From Piscicola geometra (lineage: Eukaryota > Annelida > Clitellata > Hirudinida > Piscicolidae), in contig OX030957.1 of assembly GCA_943735955.1 (NCBI GenBank), positions 4,659,801 through 4,723,800 on the forward strand: a DNA stretch of 64,000 bases, written 5' to 3'. Numbering within the stretch: the first letter of the stretch is position 1; every line of letters begins with the position of its first letter. Made by a program: the position numbers and the translations under genes. Positions 41,652 through 64,000 of this stretch are shown one piece after another. Below the pieces are notes generated by a model, which was given only the letters and a program-made list of their open reading frames with translations, had not been told where the DNA came from and did not search any database.

Positions 41652-44600
41652 TTAAAGAACCCCTCCTATGAATATGCCAAGAGTATCACTTTCAAGGTCT
41701 TCTTCGCGAAACATGCTGGCCTGCAGTTTTCTTTCCTGTGAGGCGATTGAAACAGAATGGAAAGAATAGTATTATTCAAAAAAATAAATTTAACTACCAA
41801 AATTTATATTGGAATTTATATTTTAATTGGAGCTTGTTCTAGGCATGAATATAAAAATTTCTTCCTAGAAGCCTGTTCTGGTTAAACGCAATTATAGTAA
41901 TGCTCATCATTATCATCATGATTATATATTATAATTATATATTAATTATCCCTACCTTCAACTTTTCTAGAATTCTCAGCCAACTTTTTTCACTTACTAT
42001 GGTTTAAGTTTGAATAAATTGAAAATGCATAATTTCAAAATACATAAAAAATCTGTTTTCTAAATGATATTCAATTTTAAAAGAAAATTCAAATAAGCTT
42101 AAATATGAAAAGCAATGTAAGATTATAAATTGTAAACTATTTTAGGTAGTTATTTTTATAATAAATACTAAAGAATAAATTACAATGCAGAATAGAATGG
42201 TGCTTACATTCAGAGGGTGCAAGACCGTTTTCAAAAAGTTCAACGGAGTCTGAAGTTTCCGCCCGCCATTCCACTAACACTTTCTCGAGTCTTGAAAACG
42301 TGATAAATAAAATATTTTAAAGTTAATTTAAAATGAAATTGCACACCAAAAGAGAAGAAAAACATGAATGCAATTACAAACTGAATAGACAACCAATAAT
42401 TTATTATTTTATCTGAAACCCTCTAGATTTGAATGAATAAAAAGTTTTAAACTTCCACGCAGTATCTACCTGATCACTTTAGCTCCAACATACGACAACT
42501 CAGCCATCAACGCCATGATCTTGTACGTTCTCTTCCTTACTGCGTGCCTCAAAGCATGTGCCTTTGAAAGCGAAACAGAAAGAATAAATAAATTACTCTA
42601 ATAATTTGATGAAAATCTTGGGGAAGGGGGGGGTCCTACTCAGCATAAACGGCGATCCTAGGGGGGGGGGTCCTGGGGTCCCTACCATTGAAGTGGACTC
42701 CTTCACTACCAAAAAGTGGAAGGGTTCAGACCCCAGGAACCCCCCAAGATCGCTGCCCATGATACTTTGCTTTTGATAACGCATAGAAAAATGTATAAGT
42801 TTAGATAGAAACTTTCATGAAAGGTTTTGCATGCCTGCTGATTCAACTTCAGCACTTCTTCCCTTCCCTCTTGAATCTTCTCCAGTGCAGTGTTGCTCTT
42901 CTCGACTATCTTCTCCACTACCCTCTCTTTCTCAATCACCTCTCGTTCCTTTGTCTTTAACCTCTTCGTCAACTTAGGAGTTTTATAAATAAATTCAAGT
43001 AATCAATTAAATGAAAAATATATTATAAAATATTATCAGACTATGAAACAAAAATATATCTTTATATTTATAAAAACCCTTAATGAATAACAATTCTAAT
43101 TTTTCATTAATCCTAAGTTAGAATTCAAGATCACAATTTATCATAAACCAACCTCTCTTTTCTTTGCCTCCATGCTTTCTCGGTTGAAGGGTTTCTCTGG
43201 CAGTAGCCTGATGGGACGACATTCAGCTTCGTCTTTCTCATCATCTCCATCATCTCCGTAAGCCCTGGTCATCCTTATTTCCAAGTCTAGCACTTTGTCT
43301 TGCAACGAAGACAACTTTTGAATTCATTTATTGTGTAATTTTTAATAGAATTTTTATCTTATATAGAATTTCTAAAAGTTATAGACTTTATAATCGTTAT
43401 ATGTGGTAAATATTATTGATAATGTCTTTTTATTGCGACCACTGTTTCAAAAAACATCGAAACATCAGTCAGCGAGCACATTATTATCACCTCAATTTGC
43501 GCATCCATCAACTTCTCTTTCACTTTTTTCTCTTTTTCCAACTTCTCGCTTAAAATGCCACACAGGCGTTCAAGATTCGCCTTGTTCAGCGACAACGTTT
43601 TCCATTCTTCTTCTTTCATCGATTTCTTGATGCTGTTCTCAGTCAACATTTCGTCTGAAATGAAATCTAAATTAATTCTTGATTTTAACAAGTTTTCATT
43701 TTGAAACTTACGAAGCTTTTTAGCTTTTTTTTCGTTTCTTTCACACTCAATGACTTTTATTCTTATCGTTCTTCCTCTGCGATAAATAAATCAAAAATCC
43801 AAATCTATCAATCGAAGATTGACTTGAAGGAATACTATATTATAAAATTTAAAAATTTTATGGATTTGCCGAAACTTGATTCTTAATCGATATTCTTCAG
43901 AATAGTTTTTATCCCTTATTTGGTCGAATTGTTTAATCAGACCGAATTAACCACTAAAATTCATGAATTCAGCTTTTCAATTTTGCGTTAGTTTATTTAT
44001 GAAACCTGAATATTTTTTGAAATGCATTTTTTAAGATGAGAGATTAACATGAAATTACGTTACTTATGTTTTAATTTTAATTTGTTAAATAAATTTTACA
44101 CTTTCGTATTCGGTTCGTAGTCGCATAATTATTCATTTTAAACATTCGTATTTGATCGAACAGTAAACCCAGTATTTGGCACTGTTATTGTGTAAACACA
44201 TTGACCAATTTTACCCACCTCTTATTCAAAGCAGCGACCTCTCTATCTATTATCCTTCTCACGTCGCTCGCAGTTTCCACGACGTGCTCAGCTTCCTTGG
44301 ACGTGTTCTTCACCAGCATCTCCCTCACGAACCTCACTTCATCTTGTCCGAATGTGTGCATCCTCAGTCTTGAAAGCCTCGACTGCAGCTTCTGTGCCGC
44401 CAAAAACAACGCCACCCTCGCTGTTCGGTGCTTCTTCAACAAACTGAATTAGAATAATTGTTGAAATTAAAAATATATTATCGAAAAATTGCCTTAAATA
44501 ATTGAAATTTAAAAAAACGTTTTAAATTAAATTTTTGTAAAGATTTATAAATTGATTTTGTAGATTTATATTTCGTGAATATTCAGCAACTATAACACGT

Positions 44601-47600
44601 TGTCACAAACCAGTTTTTGCTCTGGAAAGCAGTCATGAGGGTGTTGTGCTGATGTTGCTTCAGTGCCATCTTCCTTCTCAAGCCTGCCAGCATCTGCTCT
44701 CCCTCTCCCACCAGACCCACCAATCTGTTACGTTCGTGCCTCGTCCAGTGAAGCGACTCACCCATCTTGAGGAGACTTGGTGAGATCGAAAGTTGCAGTA
44801 AAGTATAAAATTTTAATATATTTATTTGAAAACTATTTTTCAATGGAATTAACTAGTTTTTCAAAGCTTTTTTTAGACGGAACATTGTAATAATCTGAAC
44901 GAAGTTAAACTATCCAGAGTGATTCATTTACATATGCAAAACACCTGGTCTCCAGACGTTTGAACTTGCTCTTTTCTTCGTCGGTCTGAAGACTTTTGGT
45001 GAGCAGCTCGTCAGCGACTTCCTGGTACTGCTGCTGCAGGTAAAGAAGATCTTGCGCCTTTGTGTTCCTCTCGTCCAGCTAAAAGTTATCATATTTTTAA
45101 TTTAACAAAAATAAATTTTTTCATAAGTCTTTGAAAAACTTGGCGAATACTCCTAGAAATGTTTCAAACTTTTTTGTTCAGCATCTTTATCAACGTGTAG
45201 TATCTACTGCGGGTTCTTGACAGAACTTTCAAAAGCTCCTCTCTTTCCGCCATCAGCCTCTCAACCCTCTTTAAGACATCTTGATTTTCCTCAGTCTTGA
45301 CAATGGAATAATTGTTGCACTTAAATGATTTCCAATATTAATAATTAATCTGGCAAAGATATCTTAAATGGGCGCAGTGAACTGCTTGACCTGAAGTATT
45401 TGAGTTTCTTTATCGACTCGTATTCCATCCATTACTAGTTTCTTGAACTTCTGAAAACTTCCGTCTTTTTTATTTTCTTCGGCCTTGTACTGCAGATTTC
45501 AACCAGAATAAATATCGTTTAAAAACATTTATAAATATTTATATAATGCATAAACACTTAGTTTAATTCGTTAAAATTTAGTGTCGAGTTACTAAACCAA
45601 CCGTTTCAGACACTTTGGAATACTTTTGCACAGCCATTTGGTAGGCAGAATCGCTTGACTGCACCTGGAACTGCACAACTCTCAATTTCTTTTCTGCTCT
45701 GGAACACTCCTCTTTCAACTTACACACCAACTCGTAACATTCCTTCTTAGTTTCTTCCATTTGCGTTATCTTCTTGTCCACTTCGTTGCTGTAATTTGGG
45801 GTTTTAAGAGACAATTTTAATTCTGGTTTTTACAATTTTTTAAGCATTGCGTGGTGGATGTTTGGATTGGTAGCAGCTAAAGTTTCAGATCATTTTTGGT
45901 TTAGCGAAATGTAAATTTTTAATGGTACATTAATACTTTAATGCTTGATTAAAAAATAAAGTCAAGGTATAATTATGTGAGTAAAAGTTCTTTAGTTTCA
46001 GGTATTAGATCTGATACCTGGTCACTTCAATTTCTTTTTTTCTATTTATTTCGGATTTTACCATTTTTTTCCTCCGTTTGAGTTGATCTTCACCATCCAA
46101 GATTTCATTTTTTATTTTGGCAATTTTGTTTAAAATGTCAAAATTCTCAGTCTTCAACTTGCTACATTCTCCGTTTTGTGCCACCACTTCATCCTTTTTA
46201 TCTTTCAGTTCTTTGCACGTCCCATTGAGATCCCCTTTCAACTCCCTGTAGTGGTAACTTGTTGCTTTTAAGACGAATTAAAAAAGCGAAATTTATTTTA
46301 AAAAATATTTGAACATTGATTTTCAGGCCTTTGGGTCCTTAATAGCTTTTCACATCCATTCATCTGAGTCTGTCCTTCAAACTCCACATCTTCACTATTT
46401 GTCTTGAATCGAAAAATATTTTTATAAAGATGTATTCACGAATAGTTTAAGGTAATTTTCCAATGAGAAGTTACTACGAAAAAGTATAACTTATAAAAAA
46501 ATATTATATAAATTTTATAGAATACATTATTAAAAACAAAAACTTTTCCTATAATATAGTGTTGTTTTTTTCCTAAAAAATATTTTGTAATTAACTATGT
46601 TTTTATTCTCAGTGTCTGTCATTTATAAGGATTATTGCATTCTATTACTTCACATTGGTTTGTGCTGATTGCGTTAGGCTTGGGAAGTACAGACTGCATC
46701 AATCAATCAACGTGACAGCCGTCTCTTCAATTATTTAATGCAACACATACAGACAATAATGTCTTCTGATTTATTGATCATTAAAGCGGCAATTAACATG
46801 CCAATATGTCAAGATTTATTGAAAAAAAAGATTTATAAAACGACAATAAGCTTTTTATTCCGGACTAGAATTGGTATAATTGAAAATGAATGAAAATGAA
46901 GATAACCAATTATTGGATTTTGTTTCAAATCATAAAAATAAAATAACATACTTGCAATGTGATCACTTCAGATTCCAAGCCTTCGACAATGGCTAGCTTA
47001 TTTCGTATGGATTCTTCGCAGTCAGCCAAAAACTCTTGAGTGTCGTTCAGTTCTTCTCTCAAACTCAGCACATCCTTGTTCAGGCTGTTCGTTCTCGCCT
47101 CCAAGTCGCCCCTGTTTTTCTCGAAGTACTTAAACAATTTCGTAAAAATTATTTTGTTTAAAAAATTGAATTTCTATTAAAATAAAGTTTTGAAATTATT
47201 AGTGAAAGTTTTCAGAAGCATATATTAAGCAATATAACGATAGATTATCAAAACATACGCCCGTTTCTGATATCTTTTTGTATTTTTTTATCAGGCTTTT
47301 CTTTTCTTCTTCCAAACTATAAACATTTTTTCTAAACTTAAAAACATGAAAAACTAGAACTCAAGAAATGTGTTAAAGTGTTAGTTCTCCAAGCGCCATT
47401 GTAGACGTCTTGAAGTAAAACTCATTCAAACCTGAAGATAGCGTTTTTATGGTGATCACTTGAGAATTCGAAGCTAAGCAGCTGACGGGACATCTCCTTC
47501 AAGTCCTGCAGTCTTTTTTCCACTTCCTCATCTTGAACAGCTTCACCGGCAAATGCGTAATCGTCTGCCAGCATCCCAGTCCTCCTCTCGAGTCTTCTCT

Positions 47601-48136
47601 GAAGATCCTTCGCTCGATCTATCAACTTTTGCTCTTGTCTTTTCTGCCTGTGTGAACGAGCGGTTTATGAATTGTAGAGTCCATAAAAAGAATTTAATTT
47701 AAAGCTCAAAGAATTGGAATTTTTTATTATTCGTCGGTTCAAATGCTTTTTATTGACCATACCATAAATATCTGTCGTGTGTTTTGTCGAATATTTCTTT
47801 TAATGATGACAATTTCTCTTTATCAACTGATCCATCGTTTTCCAACTGCATTTAAGATTTTGATAATGAAATAAATTCTTCAAAAGAAACTACAACAACT
47901 CAAAGAAACCACTTAGTTTGTATAAGTTCGCTTTAAATATGTTAAAGTTATTAAAACAAAATGATCAAGTTTTCTTTAACCTCTTTCAATGCTATTTGGG
48001 CCTTCTCTGCATTGAAGTCTCCTGTCGCCTTCTTCTCGAACAAGCCCAACGAAGACACATAAAAGTCATTGCCGTAGTCGACATCGTCATCGCTGTCTTC
48101 GTTGTAGTCGGAATCCTTGCTAGAAGTCACTGACAT
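41652..48136 (-). CDS. CCDC146: Coiled-coil domain-containing protein 146
   Basis: Eighteen phase-consistent minus-strand exons: 48136-47981, 47845-47763, 47647-47432, 47316-47259, 47128-46952, 46241-46018, 45788-45602, 45489-45391, 45295-45170, 45078-44945, 44775-44611, 44443-44219, 43776-43712, 43654-43491, 43314-43153, 42972-42835, 42561-42470, 42290-42208; ~851 aa (human 955). Heptad-rich throughout. Diagnostic stretches: QSVD-type acidic start, LSSLQDKVLDLEIRMTRAYG, RLLPEKPF, TYKIMALMAELSYVGAKV and FENGLAPSE. Role: centriole/axoneme-associated coiled-coil protein needed for sperm flagella in mammals. The exon ending 42835 uses a GC donor. A candidate last exon (41735-41652, ERKLQASMFREEDLESDTLG) does not match the phase of 42208, so the C-terminus is unsettled. 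An acceptor before the ATG suggests a 5'UTR intron. Confidence 0.82.
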
Positions 48137-48901
48137 GTCACTGGAAATCAATAGTTGAAAAAAATATTTACAAAAAGAACATGTTTGTCATTTAAAAATG
48201 AGAAGTGTTATCTTATCAAGATAATCGAATTCAAAAATATTTTTTCGAAAATGGTTTATGAGTATGTAAGACTTTTAAGTACTTTTCTCCGATAGTTTCT
48301 GCAACATACCACATATATATATCATATATATATATCATACCGCACTTATTTTACTCAGCATTACCTTGTATGTATACCAAATGCTTTGGAAAGACTACTT
48401 TTGCAATCAAAAAAGGTGGAAATTGCGTCTATTCTGATTGAATAAATCTAGCAGAGGAGAATAAATTTAAAGTTTAGACTTGTTTAAAGTTTGAGCAGCC
48501 AACCTTATCAATTCATTGATAATTTCTATGGATTCCCACGATAAGAATTTTAAAAAACTACAAAATATTGTCTGTTTAAAATTATAAATTGTTAATTTAA
48601 ATATTTTATAACTTTATGTTTTTTTATATATAAAAATATCAAACTAAATTGTTGTATATAAAAGTGTGTTAAACTATATAAGTTTTTAAAGGGACTAAAC
48701 AGTTATCCGCTAGAAGAACACGATCGTTTGTTTATATGGCTTGGATCAATAAATGCAGGAAGCTCATTATCGAATGATTCAAACCTCTAAAAGATCTGAA
48801 AATCCTTCAAAATGACTTCTCATTCTTGATTGTTGGTCAGTTAAGCTAGATGCTATTCATCTGACTTGTTAGCCTAAAAGTTGACTTGGTTGCATTGGAA
48901 G
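48137..48901. promoter_or_regulatory. Head-to-head spacer, CCDC146 and KIF13
   Basis: 765 bp between divergent start codons, AT-rich, with an ATATAT run near 48315-48340. It must hold the start of both transcription units or their 5' exons. Confidence 0.4.
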
Positions 48902-63913
<15,012 letters not shown>

Positions 63914-64000
63914 GTATCAAACTACTACCCGCTCATCCATTCATTAATCCATTCATTAATTTATTTATCCATCCATATCTTTATCCATCAATTCATTGAA

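Noticed and set aside
46330..46405. Possible extra CCDC146 exon (TNSEDVEFEGQTQMNGCEK)
   Set aside because: It has no in-phase donor into the next exon. Joining 46952 directly to 46241 is in phase and gives the family-typical spacing.

Overview
This is intron-rich, AT-rich nuclear DNA from a bilaterian animal. Split genes with canonical exon phasing, metazoan-type proteins (headcase, TUSC2, bubblegum acyl-CoA synthetase, KIF13, CCDC146), non-LTR retrotransposon remnants, a tRNA-derived SINE, MITE-like inverted-repeat elements and many long microsatellites all point that way. Presence of a beta-4-adaptin-like gene and of CXorf65/C22orf15- and CCDC146-like genes argues against a fly or nematode. 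A lophotrochozoan (annelid-like) source is my guess, not something the sequence proves. No operon, CRISPR, phage or other prokaryotic system is present.

Layout. 166-3899 (+): last six coding exons of BTAF1/Mot1, the TBP-removing Swi2/Snf2 ATPase. 4516-7393 (+): a divergent beta-adaptin, best read as AP-4 beta. 7394-16777: gene-poor, with one perfect-TIR MITE-like element. 16778-23352 (+): headcase (HECA), three coding exons. 23353-28817: gene-poor, with decayed retrotransposon pieces. 28818-35949 (-): complete 16-exon bubblegum-type acyl-CoA synthetase (ACSBG). 37067-39300 (+): complete 7-exon GINS4/SLD5. 39571-40272 (-): two-exon CXorf65/C22orf15-like gene. 40830-41261 (+): two-exon TUSC2. 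About 41652-48136 (-): CCDC146, 18 exons resolved plus an unresolved 3' end. 48902-63913 (+): 5' 15 coding exons of a KIF13-type kinesin-3 that runs off the window.

Exons were joined by hand, requiring GT/AG (once GC/AG) borders, matching phase at both sides of each intron, and continuity with the remembered family pattern. Totals then fall close to family lengths: ACSBG 663 aa, SLD5 220 aa, TUSC2 101 aa, HECA 569 aa, AP4B1-like 731 aa. No database search was run.

The genes are unrelated housekeeping or cell-biology genes (transcription, vesicle coats, lipid activation, replication, ciliary/centriolar coiled coil, motor transport) and do not form a pathway. Three head-to-head pairs (ACSBG/GINS4, CXorf65-like/TUSC2, CCDC146/KIF13) share short upstream regions. 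Two genome-level oddities stand out: about a third of the 5' splice sites have T at +3 (GTT...), and simple repeats often directly form or abut splice sites.
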